Below, piece by piece: positions 49,930-61,448 of a stretch of 64,000 nucleotides of DNA. The notes beneath the pieces were generated by a model, which saw only the letters and a list, made by a program, of their open reading frames with translations, did not search any database and had not been told where the DNA came from. The first letter of the stretch is position 1. Each line of letters starts with the position of its first letter. Origin of the DNA: Lota lota. Lineage: Eukaryota; Chordata; Actinopteri; Gadiformes; Lotidae. The position numbers were made by a program, and so were the translations under genes. The stretch covers positions 864,466 through 928,465 of the forward strand of contig JACYXH010000446.1 of assembly GCA_026745465.1 (NCBI GenBank), in the 5' to 3' direction.

Positions 49930-52900
49930 CGCAAACTCAGGTTTTTTTTTCTCCTTTGACAGAGGAACTTGCCAGTACACCTTACACAGGTCCAAGGTGG
50001 TCAGATATCTGGCACAGCCCAACCAGTCCAGAAGATCGTCCACTCTGGCCATGGGGTAAGGCTCGAAAGTTGAAATGGTGTTCAACTTTCTAAGTCATTG
50101 CAAAACCGCAGAGTACCGGTACAATTGCAATGGGACAAGACCACTCATTGTGAGATGGTTTGATGATCCCCATCTCTTTCATTGTCTCTAGCTCCTTCTT
50201 AAGCTTTGGAACCATCTGTGCTGGATTCCTGTAGCTTGGGACCCTGCTAGGTCCTGGTTCCTTTAGGGTTACATGGTGGTGAGCCCGCTGTGTGAGGCCA
50301 GGAGTCTCAGCAAATAGCCCCACTGGAATACAGCTACCCAGCGCCTCCAGTGGACCTCTCACCTTCCTCCCGTACAATAGTTTGAACGGTGAGAAGCCGG
50401 TTGTTGACTGCAGGACCTCCCAGTATACGAACAACAGGTAAGGAAGCCACTCATCCCAGTCAGCTCCTGAGTCTGAAACTAACTTGCGCAGCATTGACTT
50501 CAGCGTCTTGTTGAAGCTCTCAACAAACCTGTTGGTCTGAGGGTGGTAAGGCATGGTCTTATTTGCCTTTATCCCTAGGTACTGGTATACCTGCCTAAGA
50601 AATGTTGATGTGAAATTACTGCCCAGGTCCGTTAATACCTCCTTGGGGATCCCTACCCTCGTCAATAGCTGCAACGGGGAAACGCCTCTGGATACATGGT
50701 TGCATAGTCTGAAATGACCATTATGTACCGATATTACCCTTTCTGCTGCGCTCAAGGGGCCCCACAATGTCCATAGCTATTCTACTGAATGGAACGTCGA
50801 TAATGGGCATTGGGATTAAAGGTGCGCGGTTACCTCTCTTCCCTGGCCCTGTTAGCTGACACTCAGGACAAGATTTACAGTATTTCACAAGCTCTGCATA
50901 CATGTTTGGCCAGTAAAATCAGTCTATGATCCTTTCTCAAGATTCGTTTTGTCCAGGTGACCTGCCCATTGACTATCGTGATCTAAAGCTAGCACCATAT
51001 CCCGGAGTCCATTTGACACAATTAGTTGCTCCCCATCCTCCCCATAGCCTAAACTTGGACCTTCCCAATCCTCTACCAAATCCTTGTAGAAAGGAGTAGG
51101 TGTAACATCTGCCTTTTGCAATTCCCTGATGTTAGTTGGGATTCCAACATTATCACTAGCGTCAAGCATGGGTGAGGGGACTGTCTCTTTTACTGGGGTT
51201 CCTTGAAACGTACCCTACCTCCACTGTCTACTAGTCTTTCCTTCTTTTACACTGGGATGAAATGGCAATTCATCCCATGTGCTGTCCCTATTCTCTGGCA
51301 CCTGTGACTGTGCCCGTGTAACTACAATGTTACATGATTTATCTGTAGCCAAGAGCTGAATCAGCCGAGGCATGTCTTTCCCCAGCACCACAGGGTAAGG
51401 AAGGTTATACACAACTCCAACAGTGACCAGGTACACTTGTGCCTCTATTTCCATGTATATGTCTGCCATTGGATATGATATTTGGTCTCCGTTAATACAA
51501 AGTGTGCTAACTGTATGTTGCTGTATAATTGAGGATTTGAATACAAGGTGTGACTGGACTACAGTCTGATTCCACCCTGTGTCGATCAAAGCCTGCACCT
51601 GTTTCCCCTTGATTCTCACCCAGACCAATTACTCCCACTTGCACTCTGGGCAATGCACCTCAACCTCCCTCCTAGGTTCACCACATGCATATGAGCCCTT
51701 TGGCTTCAAGAGTGGACACTTTTGCTTATTGTGCCCAGTCTGGCCACAGTGATAGCACACAAGCTGATCTTTAACTGGTCTAGCGTAAAAACCTGGTGAA
51801 ACTGTATTGTCTGTGTGAAAACGTGATGGAGATGGGTTTCTAAGGTATGGGACTCTCGGAACCGGGTTTCTAGGATAGTCGTTGTATTGACTACCGCCTG
51901 CCTGACCACTTGCCTGAATCCCCTCAGACTTACCCCCAGGAGGCGATCTTGCTGTGCTGAGATGAAGGTATGGGCCAGTAGCACTGCTTCCTTCGCTGAG
52001 CTAGGGTTGTATTTCAAGATCCACAAACTCACATCACTGTTGACCATTCTTAGAAATTACTCCAGGACGATCATCTCACAAATCTGTTCCTTTGTGTGGG
52101 TCTTTGGGCTCACCCATTTCTTATATAGTTCATTAAGCCGAGTGAATGGTTATTTTGGAGTCTCCTCGGGTAAGACCGACATTGCTCTGGATTTGAGTCT
52201 ACTCATGCTAGTAGTGTCCGCAATGTCCATTGCTATGTAGGCCGCTCAAGCCTTTCCGGTTTGCAGGGGTAAAAGATAGCCCACTCTGCTGTTGGACACT
52301 GACTGGCTGAGGCAATGCATTCAAACACAGTGAGGAAATGGTCAATGTCCTCATCCCCTGAACCGCTGCAATTTTGGGCCTCTCCATCCGGAAGGATGGC
52401 TCTGATTACTCTTAGTGGACTCGGGTCCACCACCGATGAAGCGTAGTCTGGATGTTGCGCCTCTCCAGCAAAGGCTGGAACCACTGCCAATGGGGTCACC
52501 GCACAAACCACTGCCGCCTCCAGGACCACCAACTTGATCTGCTGTTGGAGCTGCAGGGACTGGGGCTGTCACTTCCATGCGTTCACTCCTGTTCTTCATA
52601 GTTTCCTCTTTCATTTGTTTGAACTGGTTGGCCACATAACGCCACCGCTCCTCCTGGTTATTTTCGAACTCTCTCTGCGCTGCCTCCTTCACCTTCTGAG
52701 TCTTCATGAAGTCACGAAGCATGGCTCTCAGATTTGTGACTTCTGACTCTGGCCTTGTTCCCTGAGGCTCTTGATTGGCCCCGCCTTCTGCACCATTTGC
52801 CAGGCTGTAATCCTGCTGCTTTCTTTGCGGCATTTCTTTCCTCATTGGCCACTGGTCCCGAAAATCACTGCCACCAAATGTAGAGTACATTGTCTTATAT

Positions 52901-53316
52901 CCAATTGAGGTTCAAGCCCGGCGTTGAACTTGCATTTATATTTATTTATTTACAAAAACTGCAGCACTGACAAACAAGAACAATGACCGAAACTAACATA
53001 AAACAAATAGATAGTCAACTGTGACAACTGTGACCATCACCAACCATCGCTCTCTCACACTGAAGCCAACCAGGCTTGAATAGAGATGCCCATTTGATTA
53101 ACTCCACCTCTAAACTTTACAAAGTTATTATAAATAAATTAACCCACATCCCAAGTTTAACCAGCCAAAACACATAACTAAGGTGTATTATAATCCCATA
53201 ACATAATAATAACACAGTACAACTTCATTTAGATATTTCACACACAAATAATAGGTATTTAAAGAACACCATAAAATACCCCTCTCTCTGGCCTACCCCC
53301 GCACGATCCCATGACA
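49930..53316 (-). mobile_element. Gmr1-like Ty3/gypsy fossil with integrase before reverse transcriptase
   Basis: Read on the minus strand from the 5' LTR (52879-53316): a TTTGGTGGCAGTGA possible primer-binding site, then gag (from about 52870), with a SCAN-like part (about 51960-52139) and a CYHCGQTGHNKQKC knuckle (near 51730). Protease follows (VQALIDTGWNQTVV, near 51580), the integrase zinc finger (CKSCPECQLTGPGKRG, near 50870) and the integrase core (VLTDLGSNFTSTFL, MPYHPQTNRFVESFNKTL, between 50650 and 50490). Next, within the same open frame, comes the start of reverse transcriptase (LKKELETMKEMGIIKPSHNE, near 50160), followed by TTLDLCKVYWQVPL near 49980. Integrase before reverse transcriptase is the Ty1/copia order, yet the proteins are Ty3/gypsy type: the mark of the Gmr1 group. 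It is broken in several places and cut off inside reverse transcriptase at the junction with the BEL/Pao fossil. Confidence 0.85.
52879..53316 (-). repeat. 5' LTR of the Gmr1-like fossil
   Basis: On the minus strand it starts TGTCATGGGATCGTGCGGGG and ends GACAATGTACTCTACA, giving TG...CA ends and 438 bases. An AATAAATAAATATAAATG polyadenylation-type segment lies near its 3' end. The putative primer-binding site follows directly. The partner LTR is missing because the 3' part of the element is lost. Confidence 0.7.
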
Positions 53317-53817
53317 TAAATAAAAGAAGTGAATGGGAAATATAACGTGGGAGAACTCCGGTAGGTGATTAATTAAAGTTTGTACACACTAGTAATTATT
53401 ATTTTGAGTGATTGTTATGGCTTGATATGTATAGTGAGTATAATGCTAGTAATGTACAGATAAGATCACAGATGTAATGACATCTAACTACTGAAACTGT
53501 GAATGTGTCGGTAAACAGTGAGCAGAGCGATTAAATTACTTGCGTGATTCTTAACTGGTTGTGACTACCAAGTTTCGTATTTTTTTATATAACAGGGCGG
53601 AGGGCGTGGCCGTTTAAGTTTGACCACGAGTTATAGCGCCCCCTGTGGTCACAGCGGTACAAAACCTTTTGGAGACCTCCCTACTTCCAGTCTGCATTTG
53701 CCTATTTAATTTGACAACTCCCAGGGGTTCAGGTTTGGAGTGGTTGATTTTAGCGTTTTTTGCCCCATTCACTTTCCATATTAAATAATAATATTATAAA
53801 TATGAATTTTAAAAAAA
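53317..53817. other. Non-coding stretch, no feature recognised
   Basis: AT-rich, then a GC-richer part near 53597-53660 (GCGGAGGGCGTGGCCG, AGCGCCCCCTGTGG). No coding frame. I found no continuation of the BEL/Pao element here. Confidence 0.5.
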
Positions 53818-53996
53818 GTATATGAATGTGTACGCATGTGTACGCATGTATCAGTATGTTTACGTATGTATGCGTATGTATACGTATGTTTAACTATGGG
53901 TACGTCTGTATGCTATGTATGTGTACATATTTATACTTATGTGTACTTATGTTTGCATATGTGTACGTATGTGTACGTATGTCTGAGTATGTGTAC
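53818..53996. repeat. GTATGTAC-type satellite, left part
   Basis: Degenerate tandem words of four to ten bases (GTAC, GTAT, GTATGTGTAC, GTATGTTTAC). It is cut by the solo LTR at 53997 and resumes at 54646. Confidence 0.88.
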
Positions 53997-54645
53997 TGTT
54001 ACATTCCTATGTATTTGTGGGGTTTTGGTTTTCCCGTTTCCGTTTTCCTCTCCCTGTCCTTTATTTTAGGACTACAAATATGGCTGTTCTGGAGTCCAGC
54101 TGGTTTGATTGGTTGAGGCTTACCAACGAGGGCCAAGCTACCTACTAAAAGTCCTCGTCAGTTCCACCTGGGCCCTCTCTGATGCTCCATCAAGCTCATG
54201 CTTGATTCTCACAGGCGTTTCTGTGACCCCTGCCTGTTAGCTGTGTTTTGTGCTGTGGTTCCTACGTGTTGCCATTTTTGGTCTTATGTGTTAAGCTTAT
54301 TAAAGCTTTGGCCCATGCGGAAGGAAGCTGGAAGGGGTGAGTGGCTTTTCATTTGGTGCCCCATTTGTTCCTGTTTTTGTTGAGCTAGGGAGTTAGGCTT
54401 ACCCTTTGTATATCTTTGGAGCAATTCGACTGTTTTTGTTTTAAGGTTGGTCTGTTATGTTTATTATTTTGGCCCAGGCTCACTCTCAAGCCCGAAATGG
54501 GTCAAGGAAGCTATACGTACCCATTTCGGGCTTAATATATTTCTGTTGCAATAAACCCTTTGTTTAATTGTAAAACCCTGTATCTTTACTATTTGAGTTG
54601 GCTTTATGTTAACCCCTCTATCCCCTAGACTAGAGGGTCATAACA
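53997..54645 (+). mobile_element. Solo LTR with 4-bp target duplication
   Basis: Begins TGTTACATTCCTATGTATTT and ends AGAGGGTCATAACA (TG...CA, 649 bases). It is flanked on both sides by GTAC (53993-53996 and 54646-54649). An AATAAA near 54552 and GT-rich sequence after it set the sense strand as plus. A perfect 15-bp inverted repeat lies shortly before the polyadenylation signal. No internal region is present, as expected from LTR-LTR recombination. The family is not identified; the 4-bp duplication would suit Ty3/gypsy or a retrovirus-like element. It looks whole as an LTR. Confidence 0.85.
54488..54533 (+). other. Perfect 15-bp hairpin inside the solo LTR
   Basis: AAGCCCGAAATGGGT (54488-54502) and its exact reverse complement ACCCATTTCGGGCTT (54519-54533) around a 16-base loop, about 20 bases before AATAAA. 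The position suits a structured element in the LTR transcript near its 3' end; function not known. Confidence 0.85.
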
Positions 54646-55085
54646 GTACGTATGTATGAGTATGTAAACATTTGTCTAGCTATGTGTACGTATATATACG
54701 TGTGTATGTGTACTTATGTATATGCATGTCTACGTATGTGTATGTATACGTATGTATGAGAATGTATACGTATGTTTAGTTAAGTGTACGTATGTATAAT
54801 TTGAATGTGTATGTATATTTATGTATGTGTACTTATGTTAAGCAATGTATATGTATGTGTATATGTGTGAGTGTGTGTGTGTGTATATTTAGCTATGTGT
54901 ACATATATTTAGCTATGTGTACTGATGTATACATATGTATGTGTATGTATATTTGTCTACGTATGTTCGCATTAGTATGTATACGTATGTTCGCATTAGT
55001 ATGTATACTTTGTATGTGTATGTATGTATGTATGTACATGTAGGTATGAGTACATGTGTATATATGTGTCTATGTGTATATATAA
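54646..55085. repeat. GTATGTAC-type satellite, right part
   Basis: Continuation of the degenerate GTATGT/GTAC/TATGTA array interrupted by the solo LTR. It includes a small direct duplication (TACGTATGTTCGCATTAGTA near 54958 and again near 54982). Frames through it encode Y/V/C/M-rich low-complexity sequence. Confidence 0.88.
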
Positions 55086-56483
<1,398 letters not shown>

Positions 56484-56693
56484 TCCCAATGACCGCGCCC
56501 CCAGCCTGCTAGACCTACAGGGTTCTCCCAATGAACACGCCCCCAGCCTGCTAGACCTACAGGGTTCTCCCAATGAACACGCCCCCAGCCTGCTAGACAC
56601 GCACGGTCGGTGCAATGAACACGCCCCCATCCTGCTAGACACACACGGTCGTTGCAATGAACACACCCCCAGCCTGCTAGACCCACAGGGTTA
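56484..56693. repeat. Minisatellite, 42-bp unit, 5 copies
   Basis: Unit CCCAATGAACACGCCCCCAG followed by CCTGCTAGACCTACAGGGTTCT. Two unit types occur: three copies carry CTACAGGGTTCTCCC or a relative, and two carry ACACACGGTCGTTGC in that part. Because 42 is a multiple of three, the minus strand gives a repetitive 14-residue frame, but nothing else suggests a protein. Confidence 0.93.
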
Positions 56694-56981
56694 AAAAATG
56701 CTCAGATATATGAATGCATTTTATCTGTAATGTTGATTGTACACATTTACGTATAAAAGGTGTATGTATTGTAATAGAAAAATCAACGTATAGTTATCAC
56801 ATCACATAACAAGAACTGATCTTGACTGGCGGACAAAGGGATGTCGAGGAAGATAGCGAGCTGTGTGCTAGCAGGGGTAAGCCGTTAGGTTAGTTTTGTG
56901 TTAAAGCACGACATACATCCACATTACGTTGACTAAATAAAGAGGCTACAGTGGCATTTGAAGGTATCAAGTGTTGCTTAC

Positions 56982-57570
56982 GGGGCCCTGAAGTGCAAAA
57001 CACAACAGCATTAGAGAGACTCCAACCGGAAAAGGTAGGTACATTAATACTATACTTTTTTTAAGAGGTAGGTGATGCCTCGTCCTGATTGGATGTATTG
57101 TCTGTCAGTCTGCAACTAAGTGACGTAGTTGCTTTCGCGGTGCTTTCAGTGTGCGCAAACTCATCTTAATGTTGTGCAAAGTTGACAGCACATCAAGTAT
57201 TACTGCGTATTTATAGCCTTGATCAAAATAATCTTTAATTACTTCACACCTCAAATCTTTGGTTCCATTTTCTTTTAAGTTGAGCCGGAACTAAAATACT
57301 ATAGATAAATACAGACTTACATATTGTTCGTTTTGTTCCAGCTCCTAACTTCAAAACGAACTAGACCATAGACACTATGCTAGACTACTTTTTCGGAGTG
57401 AAAACACCGCGAAAGCAACTACATCTGTTAGTTGCAGACTGATGTTTTATTTTTTTTGATTTGCTGTTGTGTTTTGCGATTTGCTGTTGTGTGTTGCACT
57501 TCAGTGCCACGTTGCGATTAGCTGTTGTTGTCTTTTGTGATTTGCTGTTGTGTTTTGGACTTCAGGGCCA
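56982..57570. mobile_element. Foldback non-autonomous DNA element
   Basis: Terminal inverted repeats: GGCCCTGAAGTGCAAAACAC followed by AACAGCA (from 56984) and its reverse complement near 57543-57569, about 27 bases with one mismatch. A second inner inverted pair spans 57106-57149 (CAGTCTGCAACTAA..GTAGTTGCTTTCGCGGTG) and 57399-57441, about 43 bases and mostly identical. Near the right end the TIR-type sequence is repeated (GATTTGCTGTTGTGT at about 57458, 57479 and 57539). No coding frame. A target duplication was not identified. Probably a MITE; superfamily unknown. Confidence 0.65.
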
Positions 57571-57605
57571 CCGTAGTTGCTGCTGAGCGCACCAAACCGC
57601 GTCGG

Positions 57606-58187
<582 letters not shown>

Positions 58188-59764
58188 AACTGCCCAAAAA
58201 AATAAAGGGAACACTAAAATAACACATCCTAGATCTGAATGAATGAAATAATCTTATTAAAAACTTTTTTCTTTACATAGTTGAATGTGCTGACAACAAA
58301 ATCACACAAAAATTATCAATGGAAATCAAATTTATCAACCCATGGAGGTCTGGATTTGGAGTCACACTCAAAATTAAAGTGGAAAACCACACTACAGGCT
58401 GATCCAACTTTGATGTAATGTTCTTAAAACAAGTCAAAATGAGGCTCAGTAGTGTGTGTGGCCTCCACGTGCCTGTATGACCTCCCTACAACGCCTGGGC
58501 ATGCTCCTGATGAGGTGGCGGATGGTCTCCTGAGGGATCTCCTCCCAGACCTGGACTAAAGCATCCGCCAACTCCTGGACAGTCTGTGGTGCAACGTGGC
58601 GTTGGTGGATGGAGCGAGACATGATGTCCCAGATGTGCTCAATTGGATTCAGGCCTGGGGAACGGGCGGGCCAGTCCATAGCATCAATGCCTTCCTCTTG
58701 CAGGAACTGCTGACACACTCCAGCCACATGAGGTCTAGCATTGTCTTGCATTAGGAGGAACCCAGGGCCAACCGCACCAGCATATGGTCTCACAAGGGGT
58801 CTGAGGAGCTCATCTCGATACCTAATGGCAGTCAGGCTACCTCTGGCGAGCACATGGAGGGCTGTGCGGCCCCCCAAAGAAATGCCATCCCACACCATGA
58901 CTGACCCACCGCCAAACCGGTCATGCTGGAGGATGTTGCAGGCAGCAGAACGTTCTCCACGGCGTCTCCAGACTCTGTCACGTCTGTCACATGTGCTCAG
59001 TGTGAACCTGCTTTCATCTGTGAAGAGCACAGGGCGCCAGTGGCGAATTTGCCAATCTTGGTGTTCTCTGGCAAATGCCAAACGTCCTGCAAGGTGTTGG
59101 GCTGTAAGCACAACCCCCACCTGTGGATGTCGCGCCCTCATACCACCCTCATGGAGTCTGTTTCTGACCGTTTGAGCAGACACATGCACATTTGTGGCCT
59201 GCTGGATGTCATTTTGCAGGGCTCTGGCAGTGCTCCTCCTGCTCCTCCTTGCACAAAGGCGGAGGTAGCGGTCCTGCTGCTGGGTTGTTGCCCTCCTACG
59301 GCCTCCTCCACGTCTCCTGATGTACTGGCCTGTCTCCTGGTAGCGCCTCCATGCTCTGGACACTACGCTGACAGACACAGCAAACCTTCTTGCCACAGCT
59401 CGCATTGATGTGCCATCCTGGATGAGCTGCACTACCTGAGCCACTTGTGTGGGTTGTAGACTCCGTCTCATGCTACCACTAGAGTGAAAGCACCGCCAGC
59501 ATTCAAAAGTGACCAAAACATCAGCCAGGAAGCATAGGAACTGAGAAGTGGTCTGTGGTCACCACCTGCAGAACCACTCCTTTATTGGGGGTGTCTTGCT
59601 AATTGCCTATAATTTCCACTTGTTGTCTATTCCATTTGCACAACAGCATGTGAAATATATTGTCAGTGTTGCTTCCTAAGTGGACAGTTTGATTTCACAG
59701 AAGTGTGATTGACTTGGAGTTACATTGTGTTGTTTAAGTGTTCCCTTTATTTTTTTGAGCAGTG
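58188..59764 (-). mobile_element. Tc1-like DNA transposon, full length, open transposase frame
   Basis: The left end is AACTGCCCAAAAAAATAAAG and the reverse complement of the right end is CACTGCTCAAAAAAATAAAG. Similarity continues through GGAACACTTAAA and beyond, for about 35 bases. TA dinucleotides flank both ends (58186-58187 and 59765-59766). The length is 1577 bases. The transposase lies on the minus strand with short untranslated flanks, the classic one-gene layout. I recall near-identical elements as abundant in several fish lineages, where horizontal transfer of Tc1-like elements has been proposed. The intact frame suggests a young insertion. Confidence 0.95.
58446..59471 (-). CDS. Tc1-like transposase (DD34E)
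   Basis: Cut-and-paste transposase that binds the terminal repeats and inserts at TA. The start is set at Met 59471 ([14 protein letters not shown], 341 residues, the usual family length). An upstream in-frame ATG at 59516 would add 15 residues. By numbering from that upstream Met: first helix-turn-helix about 20-62 ([25 protein letters not shown]); a basic GRRRAT linker near 72-77 as nuclear-localisation or AT-hook-like region; second helix-turn-helix about 95-125; catalytic D167 (FTDESRF), D258 (LMQDNARPH) and E293 (LNPIEHIW), with 34 residues between the last two; glycine-rich box [15 protein letters not shown] at 202-216. Two oddities against the family pattern as I recall it: Gly in SPGLNP where Asp is usual, and Asp in VWDG where Gly is usual. 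Activity is therefore uncertain although no stop or shift interrupts the frame. Confidence 0.93.
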   Translation of the reverse strand: MRRSLQPTQVAQVVQLIQDGTSMRAVARRFAVSVSVVSRAWRRYQETGQYIRRRGGGRRRATTQQQDRYLRLCARRSRRSTARALQNDIQQATNVHVSAQTVRNRLHEGGMRARHPQVGVVLTAQHLAGRLAFAREHQDWQIRHWRPVLFTDESRFTLSTCDRRDRVWRRRGERSAACNILQHDRFGGGSVMVWDGISLGGRTALHVLARGSLTAIRYRDELLRPLVRPYAGAVGPGFLLMQDNARPHVAGVCQQFLQEEGIDAMDWPARSPGLNPIEHIWDIMSRSIHQRHVAPQTVQELADALVQVWEEIPQETIRHLIRSMPRRCREVIQARGGHTHY

Positions 59765-59766
59765 TA

Positions 59767-61448
59767 TTTTGATGTATCTTATACATCTCACTTTTTGGTT
59801 GAAAACAATGACTAATAATGACTACTGCTAATTAAATACACATTCATTCTTGGAAATTCCACTGACCAAAAGGTATTTAAGGCTCAAAACACAGATATTC
59901 AATCTGCAGGTTTTCATTAATCTCAGGTATGCAATGTAAGTATATAATCCATTCATATGCATACAGATGTATAGTCATTTCCAACAACCATAATCTTAAT
60001 CTCCTGACATATAAAAAAAAATTTATATGAAAGAGCTGCACATAACACTGCTGTGCCTCGCAATTTGCAGTCTGATATGTGGGGTGGCATTGGGAGGCGG
60101 CCTCAAATCCTCCAATAAAACAGCAGCGCTTTGTTCAGGGCAGTCACAGGCAGGGCACTACTCTGCCCAAGCTGAAATGATCCAAACAGCACTTTCCCTC
60201 TACAATAATGGCTCCATTCTTAAGCATGAGAACGACTTTGCTTGATTGGAATAAACCTCACCGATATTTGCTTTAAAATTGAGTCCAGGGTAACATGACT
60301 TCACCCTGGACTTGAAGTTAGGAGGAATCATTCATTATGTTATATTTTCCATTCTCACTCTGTATGACTCTGGTCCTGTGTGTATTATCATTAGTCAGTC
60401 TGTGTCATTATTGAGCAAGGTGTGCACATGGTTGTTTTGCATATCATTACAAACCCAACAACAGACATAGGCTGGCTCCTCCTAGTTAGACCACTGACGG
60501 TCAGCTTCAGAGTGCATTACATACACACATCTGTCTAGGATTAGAGAATTAGAGAATAGTTTAGCTTTGATGAATACAATATATACCTTTCATCTTAATA
60601 ATGGTAGAGATCTGATGTTTTATGTAATAGAGATTATGATGGCCTCCCAGTGGAGCTAATGTTTGGGGAACTATTCCAGCTTCACTCTGGAGCTAAACAA
60701 GTACCTGGTCCTCCAATGGGACTCATCAATATTTTCCTGCAATGTCCAATTTGGGGTCAAATAGATTTTTCTATCATTAAATCCATTCCGATGTTTTATA
60801 GCAATCCTTTCATATGAGAAGAATATATGAAGATAATGAATGACACACATCGATTAGCGGATGCTTATTAACTCAAAAGGTCTCTTAAGGATGCTTACAA
60901 AGAAAGGAAATTGGTTTAAATATCACTGCGCATTACGGTCTGATTGGCTGATGGACATATCCACGGAATATAAGTTAATAAAAAGCATGCAGAGCTCACC
61001 ATTAGTCTCACAGGATATGCATCTGGACAAGGCAACACACGCACACAGACACACACACACACATTCAAAGGGACATCCTGGAAGATACATGGTATATATG
61101 GACATGCCTTTCCCATTGCCTTATCGATGGCAAAGTCATCGAAAGATGCATAATTCAGGTGAAAACTAAACATGTGTGTAAAATGTACCTTACTTTTACC
61201 TATAGACTGCAGACATTTCTATCTTTAATACTTAAAAGATTGAAATCTAACATCTGAAAATACCGTTACAAAAGGAACTTTGGTAACTGCCTTTATGCAT
61301 TTTTACTTAACATGGATTACTGTATAAATAAGTACATTTAAAGGAAGCACTGAGAATATGTTATGGCTATGCAAGCCAATTAATAGAGGAGGGGAGAAAT
61401 TGACAGGGGTCTCCTGTGTGTGGTCCATGTGAAAGGGTCTTCATGTTA
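59767..61448. other. Non-coding stretch with one short signal-peptide-like frame
   Basis: AT-rich. A short CA patch lies near 61039-61063. Apart from the 72-codon frame at 60027, no frame looks protein-like. Confidence 0.5.
60027..60245 (+). CDS. Hypothetical 72-residue frame with signal-peptide-like N-terminus
   Basis: MKELHITLLCLAICSLICGV starts a frame with a charged start, a hydrophobic core of about 15 residues and small residues (ALGGG) where a signal peptidase could cut. The remaining 48 residues contain one cysteine and one NNGS glycosylation-type site. I do not recognise the protein. There is no visible promoter, splice site or relative nearby, and random frames of this length are common in the window, so chance is the more likely explanation. 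Confidence 0.15.
   Translation: MKELHITLLCLAICSLICGVALGGGLKSSNKTAALCSGQSQAGHYSAQAEMIQTALSLYNNGSILKHENDFA

Noticed and set aside
53826-55043. Frames rich in Y, V, C and M on the plus strand
   Set aside because: Translation of the GTATGTAC satellite and of the solo LTR within it; not genes.
58741-59408. Plus-strand frames of 144 and 161 codons
   Set aside because: Antisense shadows of the Tc1-like transposase gene on the minus strand.
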